Notes under the pieces: model-generated
Database searches by the model: none
What the model saw: only the letters and a program-made list of their open reading frames with translations
Told to the model about the DNA's origin: nothing
Shown here: positions 17,158 to 25,648 of the stretch, in pieces
Layout: each line of letters starts with the position of its first letter
How positions within the stretch are numbered: the first letter of the stretch is position 1
Assembly: GCA_963733845.1 (NCBI GenBank)
Contig: CAVTEM010000002.1
Coordinates: 258,593-322,592, forward strand
Length of the DNA stretch: 64,000 nucleotides
Direction of reading: 5' to 3'
Source: DATFQE01 sp963733845
GTDB taxonomy: Bacteria > Actinomycetota > Thermoleophilia > Gaiellales > Gaiellaceae
Program-made: the position numbers and the translations under genes

Positions 17158-17553
17158 ATGGAGATCGACCACCTCACCGTTCCGGTCTCGGACTACGGCG
17201 ACGGCAAGGCGTTCTACACCCGCGTTCTCGCCCCGCTCGGGCTGGTCGTGCTGCTCGACTGGCCGGACCGCCGGCGCGCCTACTTCGGCGTCAAGGGCGA
17301 GCCCAGCTCGCTCTGGGTCGTCGAGTCGGCCGCGGCCGGCAGCCTCGACGTGACCCTCACGGCCGAAAGCACCGACGAGGTCGACTGGTTCCACGCAGCC
17401 GCCCTCGTCGCCTCTGCCGACTCGGTCCAGGCGCCCGGCCTCCGGGGCGAGTACAACCGGGACTACTACGCCGCCCGCGTCCTCGACCCCGACGGCAATG
17501 CCGTCGAGGTCGTCCACCGCGCGACCGCCGACGCCGACCGCCTGGCCGCCTAG
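17158..17553 (+). CDS. VOC (glyoxalase-fold) family protein
   Basis: 131 residues with the paired beta-alpha-beta-beta-beta modules of the vicinal oxygen chelate fold: MEIDHLTVPVSDYGDGKAFY at the start, DWPDRRRAYFGVKGEPSSLW in the middle and YYAARVLDPDGNAVEVVHR at the end. The first His and the last Glu are in positions that bind metal in this family. The specific reaction cannot be read; isomerase, lyase, dioxygenase and resistance proteins all share it. It is expressed from a leaderless promoter under the divergent TetR and ends sharing CTAG with the haloalkane dehalogenase gene, so it may be an inducible detoxification gene. Confidence 0.88.
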   Translation: MEIDHLTVPVSDYGDGKAFYTRVLAPLGLVVLLDWPDRRRAYFGVKGEPSSLWVVESAAAGSLDVTLTAESTDEVDWFHAAALVASADSVQAPGLRGEYNRDYYAARVLDPDGNAVEVVHRATADADRLAA

Positions 17554-18434
17554 GGCCGCTTCGAGCCGAGCCAGCGGGCGATCCGCTCGCCCAGCTCCTC
17601 GCCGCCGTCCTCCTGCAGGAAGTGGCCCGCGCCCGCGAGCGGCTCGCCGACCTCCGCGCCCGGGATCAGCTCGGCGAACCGCTCCCCCACCCGCGGCGAG
17701 AAGATCGGGTCGGAGTCGCTGAAGATCACGAGCGCCGGCTTGCGCCACTCGGCCAGCGCCTCGCGCACGCGGAGCATCGCGCCGACGGACGGGTGGTCCG
17801 GCTCGGTCGGGACGAGCTCGGGGAACATCAGCACGCCCGTCTTCGACTCCGGCGTCGGGAAGGGCGCGTCGTAGCCGGCGACGACCTCGTCGGGGACCTC
17901 GTTGACGCACGTGATCCGCACGAGCTGGCCAGGCCGCAGCTCGGTTCCGACACGGCGCACGAACTCGCGGAAGCGGAGCCACTCCTCGGAGGGCGGCCGG
18001 CCCGCGTAGAGCCCGGTGTTCGTGATCACCAGCCGCTCGACCCGCTCGGGCCGTTCGACCGCGAGCCGGAGCCCGAGCGGCCCGCCCCAGTCGTGGACGA
18101 CCACGGTCAGGTCGCGCAGGTCGAGCTCGTCGACGAAGCGTTCGACCGAGGCGTAGTGGCCGTCGTACGAGTACCACTCCTGCTCGACCGGCTTGTCCGA
18201 GCGGCCGAAGCCGAAGTAGTCGGGCGCGAGCACGCGCGCGGCGCCGGTTAGCGGCGGGATCACCTTGCGGTAGAGGAACGCCCACGTCGGCTCGCCGTGG
18301 AGGAGCAGCACGGGAGCGCCGGCTCCCTCGTCGAGGTAGTGCATGCGCAATCCGCCCTGCTCGAGGTAGTGCGGCTCGTAGGCGTACCCGGGCAGCCCCT
18401 GGAAGCGATCGTCGGGAGTGCGGTACGCGTTCAG
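17550..18434 (-). CDS. Haloalkane dehalogenase (alpha/beta hydrolase)
   Basis: About 294 residues, close to DhlA/DhmA-type haloalkane dehalogenases, which hydrolyse carbon-halogen bonds. The start LNAYRTPDDRFQGLPGYAYE resembles the DhlA N-terminus (INAIRTPD...) but uses CTG at 18434, overlapping the previous stop (CTGA); no ATG/GTG/TTG is available. Marks are the oxyanion segment LLLHGEPTWAFLYRKVI, the nucleophile elbow VVVHDWGGPLGLRLA with Asp and the halide-binding Trp next to it, and the base histidine in LAGAGHFLQEDGGEELG. An epoxide hydrolase is the main alternative, but HDWGG plus GEPTW favour dehalogenase. It follows an M23-type gene. Confidence 0.85.
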   Translation of the reverse strand: MNAYRTPDDRFQGLPGYAYEPHYLEQGGLRMHYLDEGAGAPVLLLHGEPTWAFLYRKVIPPLTGAARVLAPDYFGFGRSDKPVEQEWYSYDGHYASVERFVDELDLRDLTVVVHDWGGPLGLRLAVERPERVERLVITNTGLYAGRPPSEEWLRFREFVRRVGTELRPGQLVRITCVNEVPDEVVAGYDAPFPTPESKTGVLMFPELVPTEPDHPSVGAMLRVREALAEWRKPALVIFSDSDPIFSPRVGERFAELIPGAEVGEPLAGAGHFLQEDGGEELGERIARWLGSKRP

Positions 18435-19432
18435 TTGCGGATCCTGACGTCGGTCTCGTCGCGCGCCTCGTTCCCGGCCGCGTCCCACGCGCGTACGCGT
18501 AGCCGGTAGCCGCCGTTCGGCAGCCGCGTCGTGTCCCAGTACGGGCGCGGGAAGAGGCGGAACCAGTAGATGCCGTCGCAGCGCACGGTGCGGTGCCGGT
18601 CCGCGCAGGCGTTCGCGGGCAGGTTCTGCTCGGTGCCCGGTGCGTAGTGCTGGCCGGCGGGCCGGCCGAGCAGCTGCTCCGAGACGAAGACCTCGCGGTC
18701 GACGACCGCCTTGCCCGTGGCGTGGCTGAAGACGGTCACGGCCAGCCGGAACAGATGGTGCGGCGCCGCCAGCCACGGCACGTCCTTGAACCAGCCGATG
18801 AACGACTGCGGGTCGTCGGCGCGGACGCGCACGTCGACCTTGCCGGCGAGCCGCGTCCGGTCGAGCCGCCTGCCGGCCTGCGGGAGCAGCGCGACCGTCG
18901 TATTGGGCCGCCGCTTCCAGGCGGGCGTGGCGGGCTCGTGGAAGCGAACTTCGCGGATCGCCGGCGGCTCGACGTCGGCATACGGACGCAGCTTCCCGCC
19001 CGGACGCAAGGGGTTGACGGTCGTCCGCGAGCCGTCCGGCCCGAAGACGAACTCGCTCAGGTGGACGTGCCAGCTGCCGAGGGTCGTCCAGCCGATCAGC
19101 TGACCGGGCTCGACCGTGTCGCCCACCCCGACGAGCGCGTCCACGTGCTCGTAGCGGAAGTGCCCCGCGTCGACCAGGCCGCGAACGCCGGGCGCCGTGG
19201 CCGCGGAGACGCGACCGCGCTCGATCGCGTGCACCCGGTGCGTCCGGCCGGCCGCGGCGCCCTTGCCCGGGATGTCGTCGCGGACGCCGATGTCGACGCC
19301 GTTGTGGTAGATCGCGCCGCGCCGCGGGTCGGGACGCGGGTCGAGGAACGAGCCGCGGATCGGGTGCTGCCGGTGGAGCGGGAGCACCGGCCAGCCACGC
19401 CAGTCGTCGTTCCAGGTCTGGGTGACGGTCAC
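18431..19432 (-). CDS. M23 peptidase-domain protein without visible signal peptide
   Basis: 333 residues from GTG 19432, which overlaps the hydrolase stop (GTGA). Residues about 30-150 form an M23 (lysostaphin-like) domain: RRGAIYHNGVDIGV (HxxxD) and LGSWHVHLSEF (HxH). The C-terminal half (from about residue 180) is a beta-sandwich, ending RLRVRAWDAAGNEARDETDV, like bacterial Ig-type repeats. Such proteins cleave peptidoglycan cross-links, yet the N-terminus VTVTQTWNDDWRGWPVLPLH has no signal peptide. A missed upstream start seems unlikely because the frame upstream encodes the hydrolase. An exported role therefore needs another export path or a mis-set start. Confidence 0.72.
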   Translation of the reverse strand: MTVTQTWNDDWRGWPVLPLHRQHPIRGSFLDPRPDPRRGAIYHNGVDIGVRDDIPGKGAAAGRTHRVHAIERGRVSAATAPGVRGLVDAGHFRYEHVDALVGVGDTVEPGQLIGWTTLGSWHVHLSEFVFGPDGSRTTVNPLRPGGKLRPYADVEPPAIREVRFHEPATPAWKRRPNTTVALLPQAGRRLDRTRLAGKVDVRVRADDPQSFIGWFKDVPWLAAPHHLFRLAVTVFSHATGKAVVDREVFVSEQLLGRPAGQHYAPGTEQNLPANACADRHRTVRCDGIYWFRLFPRPYWDTTRLPNGGYRLRVRAWDAAGNEARDETDVRIRN

Positions 19433-20166
19433 CGTGCGAGGAAGCCAAGCACACTCCGTGCGAACAGCCCCGGATCCTCGAGCGGGAGGTTGTGCCCGTA
19501 GCCCTCGAGCTCGACGTACTCGGCGTTCGGGAGCCGCTGCGCGAGCCGGCGCCCGTTCTCGACCGGGACGATCAGCGTCCTCGGCGCCGTGCAGGACGAA
19601 CGCGCGCGCCTCGATCCGCTCGACCTCGCAGCCCTCGTCGTAGAACGCGTAACAGGCCCGCGCGTGCGCCTCGATCGTCTCGTACGGCGAGGGCTGCTCG
19701 AGGCGTGCGGCGAGGATCTGCTCGAACCGCTCGGCGTTCGCCTCCGTCCAGCCCGACGAGAACGTGTACGGCATCGTCCGGCGCGCGAACTCCTCGTAGG
19801 GCAGCCGGAGCGCGGAGGTGAACGCAGCGGCGACCGCAGCCGGCCTGCGGACGCGGTCGGGGCCGCCCGCGCCGGTCCCCGCCAGGAAGAGCGAGCGGAC
19901 CAGCGCGGGCTGCTCCAGGGCAAGGGTCAGCGCGACGTAGCCGCCCATCGAGAGCCCGACGACGTCCGCAGGCCCGTCGATCTGCGCGAGCGCGTCCTCC
20001 GCGAGCTCGGCGATCGAGGCGGCCGCGCGGCTCGCCGATGCGGAGCCCCGTGCCGCGGTTGTCGTACGCGATCGCTCGCGAGCCCGAGCTGTGGGAGAAC
20101 GTCCCGCCAGACCCAGGCGCCCTGGCCCAGGCCGGCGATCAGGAGCAACGGCGCGCGGTCGCTCAG
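19429..20166 (-). CDS. Alpha/beta hydrolase (frameshifts near 20065 and 19583)
   Basis: About 246 residues. It begins with LLLIAGLGQGAWVWRDVLPQ, then AIAYDNRGTG, the nucleophile elbow VVGLSMGGYVALTLALEQPA, IEARAFVLHGAED, a break near 19583, and ends IVPVENGRRLAQRLPNAEYV and LEGYGHNLPLEDPG. These are the strand, Ser, Asp and His elements of the fold. CTG 20166 overlaps the thiolase stop (CTGA); a TTG 12 bases further would also serve. Breaks occur at about 20065, 20040 and 19583. It lies in an operon with the thiolase and acyl-CoA dehydrogenase. Esterase, enol-lactone hydrolase and thioesterase roles are all possible. Confidence 0.75.
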
Positions 20167-21311
20167 CGCAGGCGCTCGACGAGCATGGCCATCCCCTGGC
20201 CGCCGCCCACGCACATCGTCTCGAGCCCGATCGTGCCGTCGAGCGTCTCGAGGTCGTTCAGCAGCGTGCACATGATCCGCGCGCCGGTCATCCCGTAGGG
20301 GTGCCCGAGCGCGATCGCGCCGCCGTGCGGGTTGAGCTTCTCGCCGAACGGGTCGACGCCCACCTCGCGGCAGACCGGCAGCACCTGGGCCGCGAACGCC
20401 TCGTTCAGCTCCATCACGTCGACGTCGTCGATCGTCATGCCCGCGCGGTCGAGCACCTTGCGCACGGCCTCGATCGGCCCCACGCCCATGATCTCGGGCT
20501 CGACGCCCGAGACGGACGACGCAAGGATCCGGGCCTTCGGCTCGAGGCCCAGCTCCCGCGCCCGCTCCTCGGACATGACCACCACCGCGGCAGCCCCGTC
20601 GTTGAGCGGGCAGGAGTTGCCGGCCGTGACCTTGCCGTCCGGCCTGAAGGCCGGCTCCAGCTGCGCGAGCGCCTCGAGCGTCGATCCGCGCCGCGGCCCG
20701 TCGTCGGCGGCCACGCCGTCCCAGGGCGTGATCTCCCGCTCGAAGAAGCCGGAGTCCTGCGCCGCGACCGCGCGCTCCTGCGAGCGCTGCGCGAAGCGGT
20801 CCATGTCCTCGCGGGACACGTCCCAGCGCTCGGCGACGTTCTCGGCCGTGAGCCCCATCGGGATGTAGACGTTCGCGATCGGCGCGTCGTCGCCGAACAG
20901 CTTCGGATGCAGCTCCTCGGTGTCCTTCGGGTAGCCGTCCACCTGCGTGATCGACTCGACGCCGCCTGCGACGAACGCGTCGCCCTCCCCCGCCCTGACG
21001 GCGTGGAAGGCCATCCGGATCGTCTGCAGGGACGAGGCGCAGAAGCGGTTCACGGTCGTCCCCGGGACGGTCTCCGGGAGACCGGCGAGCAGCGCGACCC
21101 TGCGCCCGAGGTTCATCCCCTGCCGTTCCTGCGGGAAGCCGCACCCGATCATCACGTCGACGACCTCCTCGCGCGGGAGCTCGGGCACCTGCTTCAGCGC
21201 CGCGTCGACCGCGAAGGCGGCCAGGTCGTCGGGACGGACGTCGATCAGGGACCCCTTGCGCGCCCGCCCGATCGGGGTGCGCGCGGCCGAGACGATCACT
21301 GCTTCAGGCAA
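20163..21311 (-). CDS. Thiolase (acetyl-CoA acyltransferase)
   Basis: 382 residues. TTG 21311 overlaps the previous gene by eight bases and gives MPEAVIVSAARTPIGRARKG. The active-site Cys is in TTVNRFCASSLQTIRMA (about residue 90), the His in NPHGGAIALGHPYGMTGARI, and the second Cys in CVGGGQGMAMLVERL near the end. These are the residues of degradative thiolases that split 3-oxoacyl-CoA with CoA. Length is normal. With the acyl-CoA dehydrogenase upstream and the hydrolase downstream it forms a beta-oxidation operon. Confidence 0.93.
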   Translation of the reverse strand: MPEAVIVSAARTPIGRARKGSLIDVRPDDLAAFAVDAALKQVPELPREEVVDVMIGCGFPQERQGMNLGRRVALLAGLPETVPGTTVNRFCASSLQTIRMAFHAVRAGEGDAFVAGGVESITQVDGYPKDTEELHPKLFGDDAPIANVYIPMGLTAENVAERWDVSREDMDRFAQRSQERAVAAQDSGFFEREITPWDGVAADDGPRRGSTLEALAQLEPAFRPDGKVTAGNSCPLNDGAAAVVVMSEERARELGLEPKARILASSVSGVEPEIMGVGPIEAVRKVLDRAGMTIDDVDVMELNEAFAAQVLPVCREVGVDPFGEKLNPHGGAIALGHPYGMTGARIMCTLLNDLETLDGTIGLETMCVGGGQGMAMLVERLR

Positions 21312-22456
21312 ATGCTGACTCCCCTGTGAGGTGGCGGCCGATGATCAGTTTCTGCACCTGGCTGGTGCCTTCGTAGAGCGTAGTGACCCGGGCGTCCCTC
21401 AGGTACCGGCCAACGGGATACTCGTCGACGTAGCCGTAGCCGCCGTGCACCTGGACGGCGGCGTTCGCCGCGCGGACGGACGCCTCGCTGGCGTAGTACT
21501 TGGCGACGGACGACTCGAGCGTGTGCCGCTCCCCCCGGTCGGCGAGCGCGGCCGCGCGCCAGGTCAGGAGCCGCGCCGCCTCGGTCTCGACCGCGATGTC
21601 GGCCAGCAGCTCCTGCACCAGCTGGAAGCCTGCGATCGGCTGGCCGAACTGCTCGCGCTCGCGCGCATAGGCGACCGAGGCGTCGAGGCATCCCTGCGCG
21701 ATCCCGACGCAGCCGGCAGCCAGCGAGATGCGGCCGTTGTCGAGCGCCGACATCGCGACCTTGAAGCCCTCGCCCTCGCCGCCGAGACGCGCCGAGTCGG
21801 GCACGCGCACACGCTCGAGGAAGAGCTCGCCCGTGTCCTGCGCGCGCAGGCCGAGCTTGCCCTTGATCGGCCTGGCCTCGAAGCCGTCGGCGTCCGTCGG
21901 CACGAGGAAGCACGTGATCCCGCGCGCCCCCTCGCCGCCCGTCCGGGCGAAGACGAGCGCGAGCGCGGCCCAGGTGCCGAGGGTGATGAAGATCTTCGAG
22001 CCGGTCAGCAGCCAGTCGTCACCGTCGCGCTCGGCCCTCGTCACGAGGCCGGCCGGATCGGAGCCCGAGCCCGGCTCGGTCAGCGCGTAGCAGCCGAGCG
22101 CCTCACCGGTCGCCAGCTTCGGCAGCCACTCCTCGCGCTGCTCGTCCGTGGCCCACCTGGCCACGGTCTTGCCGACGAGGCCGTTCTGGACGGAAACGAT
22201 CCCTCGCACCGAGGAATCCGCCCGCCCGAGCTCCTCCATCACGAGGCAGTAGGAGATCGTGTCGAGCCCCATCCCGCCGTAGTCGGCGGGGAGCGAGGCG
22301 CCGAGGAAGCCGATCTCGGCGAGCTTGCCGACGATCGCGCGGTCCATCGTCTCGGAGCGGTCCCAGTCGCGCGCGTTCGGGACGACCTCCCGGTCGAGGA
22401 ACTCGCGCGCCGTCCGCGCGGATCAGCTCCTGCTCGGCAGTGAGTGCGAAGTCCAC
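21304..22456 (-). CDS. Acyl-CoA dehydrogenase (frameshift near 22420)
   Basis: About 384 residues. GTG 22456 gives VDFALTAEQELIR, then one base breaks the frame near 22420, and it continues AREFLDREVVPNARDWDRSE. The rest is intact: ADYGGMGLDTISYCLVMEEL, the flavin site CYALTEPGSGSDPAG, DNGRISLAAGCVGIAQG, EREQFGQPIAGFQLVQELLA and the catalytic glutamate in TTLYEGTSQVQKLIIGR. This is the short-chain (butyryl-CoA) type. It overlaps the thiolase. The terminator at 22465 separates it from the Liv cluster. Confidence 0.88.
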
Positions 22457-22464
22457 GAAAAGAA

Positions 22465-22492
22465 GTGGGGCCCGGCCGAAGCCGGGCCCCAC
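22465..22492 (-). terminator. Rho-independent terminator of the Liv substrate-binding gene
   Basis: A perfect 12-bp stem GTGGGGCCCGGC / GCCGGGCCCCAC closes a CGAA loop. On the minus strand it begins eight bases after the stop of the substrate-binding gene and is followed by TTCTTTTC. It lies directly before the start of the acyl-CoA dehydrogenase, so it insulates that operon. Confidence 0.85.
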
Positions 22493-22499
22493 CAGGTGT

Positions 22500-23759
22500 C
22501 TACCGGCCCTTGAAGAGGGCGCTTGCCTCGGTCCAGGAACCGTCGTTGTAGCGGACGATCTTGATCTGGTCGAGCGGGAAGTTGTCGTTCTTCGACGTCT
22601 TGCTGACGACGCCCTTGATCATGTACGGGTTGACCCAGTTCATGGCCTGGGTGGCCCGCATCAGCGACTCGCGCGTCGGGTTCTTGCCCGCCGCGTAGAG
22701 CAGCTTGACGACGTCGTATCCCTTCGCGAACCCGTAGTAGTAGAACGTGTCGGCCCGGTTCGCTCCGGACGGCCCGTACTTCATCATCAGCTGGTTGTAC
22801 TGCCGGACCGCCGAGTCCTTGCGGTACGTCGGGTTGGTCGGGTTCTTCAGGTACCCGGTGCTGACCGCCCCGTTCACGAAGGCCGCGCCGGCGCTATTCA
22901 CCGCGGCGCGCATGACGCCGTCGGTCGCGGCAACCGAGTTGATGATGATCTGGCTCGGCCGGAAGTTCAGAGCTCTCGCCGTGCCGATCGCGCGAACGGT
23001 CGGGGTCGGCGTGGTCAGGAGCACCCACGTGTCCGCCCCGGAGGCCCGCTGGCGGGCGATCTGGGACGCGTACGACGCGTCGGTGACCTCGTAGCTCTGC
23101 TCCGACACGATCAGGTTCTGCCTGGAGCCGAGCCCCTGCTTGAGCCCGTTCAGGTAGTCCTTGCCGTAGTCGTCATTCTGGTAGAAGACCGCGATCTTCG
23201 CGTTGGGCGCGTTCTGCGTGATCCAGCGCCCGTAGACCTTGCCCTCGGACACGTAGTCGGGCTGCCAGCCGACCGTGTACGGGAACTCCTTCCGCTGCGT
23301 GCCCCAGAAGCTGGCGCCCGTCGAGACGAACACCTGCGGGATCTTGCGACTGTTGAGCAGCGGCCGGATGGCCTGGTTGTGCTCCGTGCCGAGCGAGCCG
23401 ACGATCGAGAAGACCTTGTCCTGCAAGATCAGGCGATTCGTCAGCTGAACCGTCTGCGACGGGTTGTACTGGTCGTCGTAGTACTTCCAGACGATCTGCC
23501 GGCCGAAGACACCGCGCTTGCCGTCGATCTTGCTCCTGCGCGAGTTGATGTAGCTGAAATACGCCGCCATCCCGCGCGGGATCGGCGCATACAGCGACGC
23601 CGGCCCGCTGAGCGGGAACGTGCCGCCAATGACGATCTTCTTGCTCGTCACCCCCGGCGTCGCGCTGGGGGCCGTCGCACGCTCAGGAGCCGCCGTCGCA
23701 GAGGACAACCCCGCAAGGGCGGCGACCAGCGCGCCGGCCAGAAGTAGCGCTTTCTTCAT
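22500..23759 (-). CDS. livK: Branched-chain amino acid-type ABC transporter substrate-binding protein
   Basis: 419 residues. ATG 23759 follows AAGGAGGGAAGG and gives a Sec signal peptide MKKALLLAGALVAALAGLSS, with the likely cut after ATAA. The mature part shows the type I periplasmic-binding fold of LivJ/LivK/AmiC: IVIGGTFPLSGPASLYAPIP, VFSIVGSLGTEHNQAI, AVFYQNDDYGKDYLNGLK and WVLLTTPTPTVRAIGTARAL. No lipobox Cys is present, which is unusual for a monoderm. It is separated from the permease genes by a tetR gene and has its own promoter region. The ligand may be an amino acid, amide or aromatic acid. Confidence 0.92.
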   Translation of the reverse strand: MKKALLLAGALVAALAGLSSATAAPERATAPSATPGVTSKKIVIGGTFPLSGPASLYAPIPRGMAAYFSYINSRRSKIDGKRGVFGRQIVWKYYDDQYNPSQTVQLTNRLILQDKVFSIVGSLGTEHNQAIRPLLNSRKIPQVFVSTGASFWGTQRKEFPYTVGWQPDYVSEGKVYGRWITQNAPNAKIAVFYQNDDYGKDYLNGLKQGLGSRQNLIVSEQSYEVTDASYASQIARQRASGADTWVLLTTPTPTVRAIGTARALNFRPSQIIINSVAATDGVMRAAVNSAGAAFVNGAVSTGYLKNPTNPTYRKDSAVRQYNQLMMKYGPSGANRADTFYYYGFAKGYDVVKLLYAAGKNPTRESLMRATQAMNWVNPYMIKGVVSKTSKNDNFPLDQIKIVRYNDGSWTEASALFKGR

Positions 23760-23868
23760 CCTTCCCTCCTTGTCGAGGAGACCGGCGCGCGCCGACCCCC
23801 CTCAGTTAGACGCCGCGGGAGGTCGTGTTGACATCCCCCGGAACCCGGAACCCGTCCCTTCACCTCGC

Positions 23869-23903
23869 TGTGTAGTACACAGTGTTACGCACGGTAACGT
23901 CAA
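23869..23903 (-). promoter_or_regulatory. Promoter with two inverted repeats upstream of livK
   Basis: On the minus strand TTGACG (23903-23898), 18 bases, then TGTACT (23879-23874). The spacer contains the inverted repeat GTTAC-GCACG-GTAAC (23884-23898), and the perfect 13-base palindrome TGTGTAGTACACA (23869-23881) covers the -10 box. The -35 box overlaps the last codon of tetR. The neighbouring TetR is the natural candidate to bind here; that link is inference. Confidence 0.6.
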
Positions 23904-24532
23904 GCTGGATCATGTACCGCCGAGGAGCGGTGGAGCGCGCCGAAGCCGTCCCAGAGCACCGTGGTCACGTACTCGACAAGGCGCGCGCGCGGCAGAGCGC
24001 GGCTGTCGAGCCACGAAGCGCCCGCGGCGCGGATCATCCCGGACACGCACTGGGCCCACGGCTCGGCGAAACCGGGGTCGAGGCCGGCGCGCTCGAGCTT
24101 CGCCGCCGACGTGAACGCGCACTCGCCGATGTGCTCGCGCCGGAACTCTGCGACCAGGGTCGCGGTCCGCGGCTCCTCGGCCGCGACGAGCAGGAAGCGG
24201 TACCGGTCCGGCTCGCGCTCGACGTAGGCGAGGTAGGCGTCGATCGTCGCCGCCAGCCGCGCGCGCGGCTCGTCCGTGCGGGTGGCCGGCCGGAGCGCCT
24301 GCTTGAGCTCGCCGATGTAGCGCTCGGTCAGCGCCTCGTGCAGACCTTCCTTGTCGCCGAAGTGGCGGTAGAGGACCGGCTTGGTGATGCCCGCCTCGGA
24401 CGCGATCTCGTCCATCGAGAACGCGATCCCACCCCGGCGGATCACCCGGTCGGCCGCGTCGAGGAGCTCGAGGCGGCGCCGCTCGCGCCTGCGCAGTCGC
24501 TCGGAGTCTCCGATCGCGATCGCGGTCGCCAT
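23900..24532 (-). CDS. TetR-family regulator within the Liv cluster
   Basis: 210 residues. MATAIAIGDSERLRRRERRR precedes a standard TetR HTH: SMDEIASEAGITKPVLYRHF (about residues 39-58). The C-terminal domain (RARLAATIDAYLAYVEREPD, then RFLLVAAEEPRTATLVAEFR) is of the TetR_C_33-like type common in actinobacteria. It lies between livM (30 bases upstream) and livK, all on one strand, so it probably controls uptake of the transporter's substrate. The inverted repeats in the livK promoter are candidate binding sites. Confidence 0.88.
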   Translation of the reverse strand: MATAIAIGDSERLRRRERRRLELLDAADRVIRRGGIAFSMDEIASEAGITKPVLYRHFGDKEGLHEALTERYIGELKQALRPATRTDEPRARLAATIDAYLAYVEREPDRYRFLLVAAEEPRTATLVAEFRREHIGECAFTSAAKLERAGLDPGFAEPWAQCVSGMIRAAGASWLDSRALPRARLVEYVTTVLWDGFGALHRSSAVHDPA

Positions 24533-24562
24533 GCCGCGGACGTTAACCGCTTCAGGCGCCCG

Positions 24563-25648
24563 TTACGAGTCGGAGGGCGCCTCGGACGCTGCGGCGGGCG
24601 CCGGCCGGCGCGCCACGAGCCGGCGGCTCAGCACGAAGAACCTGCGCACGAGACCGGCGAACCCGCCGGGGAGCAGGAAGACGATCACGATCAGGATCGC
24701 GCCGAAGACGACCGACGGCGCCTGCGACGAGAACTCGCCCGCGATCAGCGGGGGATCTTGCGCGTAGACGGGCAGGAACTCGAGCACGAGCGCGCCGAAG
24801 ATCACGCCGGAGAGCGCCCCGAGGCCGCCGATCACGGCACTTGCGAGCAGCAGGATCGAGAGGCTGAGCGGGAACGTGTCCGGATTGACGAACGAGACCT
24901 CGATCACGAGCAGCGCCCCTGCGACGCCGGCGTAGAACGAGGAGACTCCGAAGGCGAGGACCTTGTAGAGCGCGGGGTTGACGCCGGAGGACGCCGCGGC
25001 GACCTCCCCGTCCCGGACGGAGCGCCACGCGCGCCCGAGGCGACCGCGCACCATCAGCCAGGCGAACACGAACATGATCCCGGCCGTGACCCAGGCCTCG
25101 TAGTAGAGCCAGTGGCGCACCGAGATGTCCCAGCCGAACGGCGTCTCGGGCAGGGTCAGGCCGATCCCCCCGCCGCCGCCGGTGACGTTCTCGTAGCGCT
25201 TGGCGATCGTGGGCATCGAGACGGCCATCGCGAAGGTGGCGAGCGCGAGAGAGACCCCGGCCAGGCGAGTTGCCGGAATCCCGAACAGGATTCCGAACAG
25301 GCCGGTGACGAGGCCCGCGAGCGGGATCGTGAACACCGGGGTCATCCCATCGCCGAGCGGCAACCAGCCGGGCGGGTCGAGCTGGTACAGCTCCAGGCCC
25401 GGCCGGCCCAGGATCAGGAGCGCGCTCACGTACGCGCCGATGCCCATGAAGGCGCCAAGGCCGAGCGTGATCTGGCCGTTGTAGCCCGTGAGGATGTTCA
25501 GGCCGAGCAGGGCGATCACGTAGAGGGCGACGAACGTGAACTGCGAGAGGCGGAACTCGCCCATGAAGCGCGGCAGCACGGCGACCACGACGGCGATGAC
25601 CGCGAACGATCCGAAGCGGAGGACGGCGGGGATACCGGGCAGCGGCAT
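24563..25648 (-). CDS. livM: Branched-chain amino acid-type ABC permease LivM
   Basis: 361 residues with eight to ten membrane helices. ATG 25648 overlaps the livH stop (ATGA). Family marks are FVALYVIALLGLNILTGYNG, QITLGLGAFMGIGAYVSALL, the cytoplasmic EAA-like loop LGRAWRSVRDGEVAAASSGV and YAGVAGALLVIEVSFVNPD. It forms the inner-membrane pore with LivH. The C-terminal 20 residues are Ala/Arg/Pro rich. Order livG-livF-livH-livM-tetR-livK on one strand. Confidence 0.93.
   Translation of the reverse strand: MPLPGIPAVLRFGSFAVIAVVVAVLPRFMGEFRLSQFTFVALYVIALLGLNILTGYNGQITLGLGAFMGIGAYVSALLILGRPGLELYQLDPPGWLPLGDGMTPVFTIPLAGLVTGLFGILFGIPATRLAGVSLALATFAMAVSMPTIAKRYENVTGGGGGIGLTLPETPFGWDISVRHWLYYEAWVTAGIMFVFAWLMVRGRLGRAWRSVRDGEVAAASSGVNPALYKVLAFGVSSFYAGVAGALLVIEVSFVNPDTFPLSLSILLLASAVIGGLGALSGVIFGALVLEFLPVYAQDPPLIAGEFSSQAPSVVFGAILIVIVFLLPGGFAGLVRRFFVLSRRLVARRPAPAAASEAPSDS

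Noticed and set aside
23884..23898. Fifth copy of the AGTAACAG palindrome
   Set aside because: It has GTTAC and GTAAC half-sites but in the opposite arrangement and with a different spacer, so it is not the same element.
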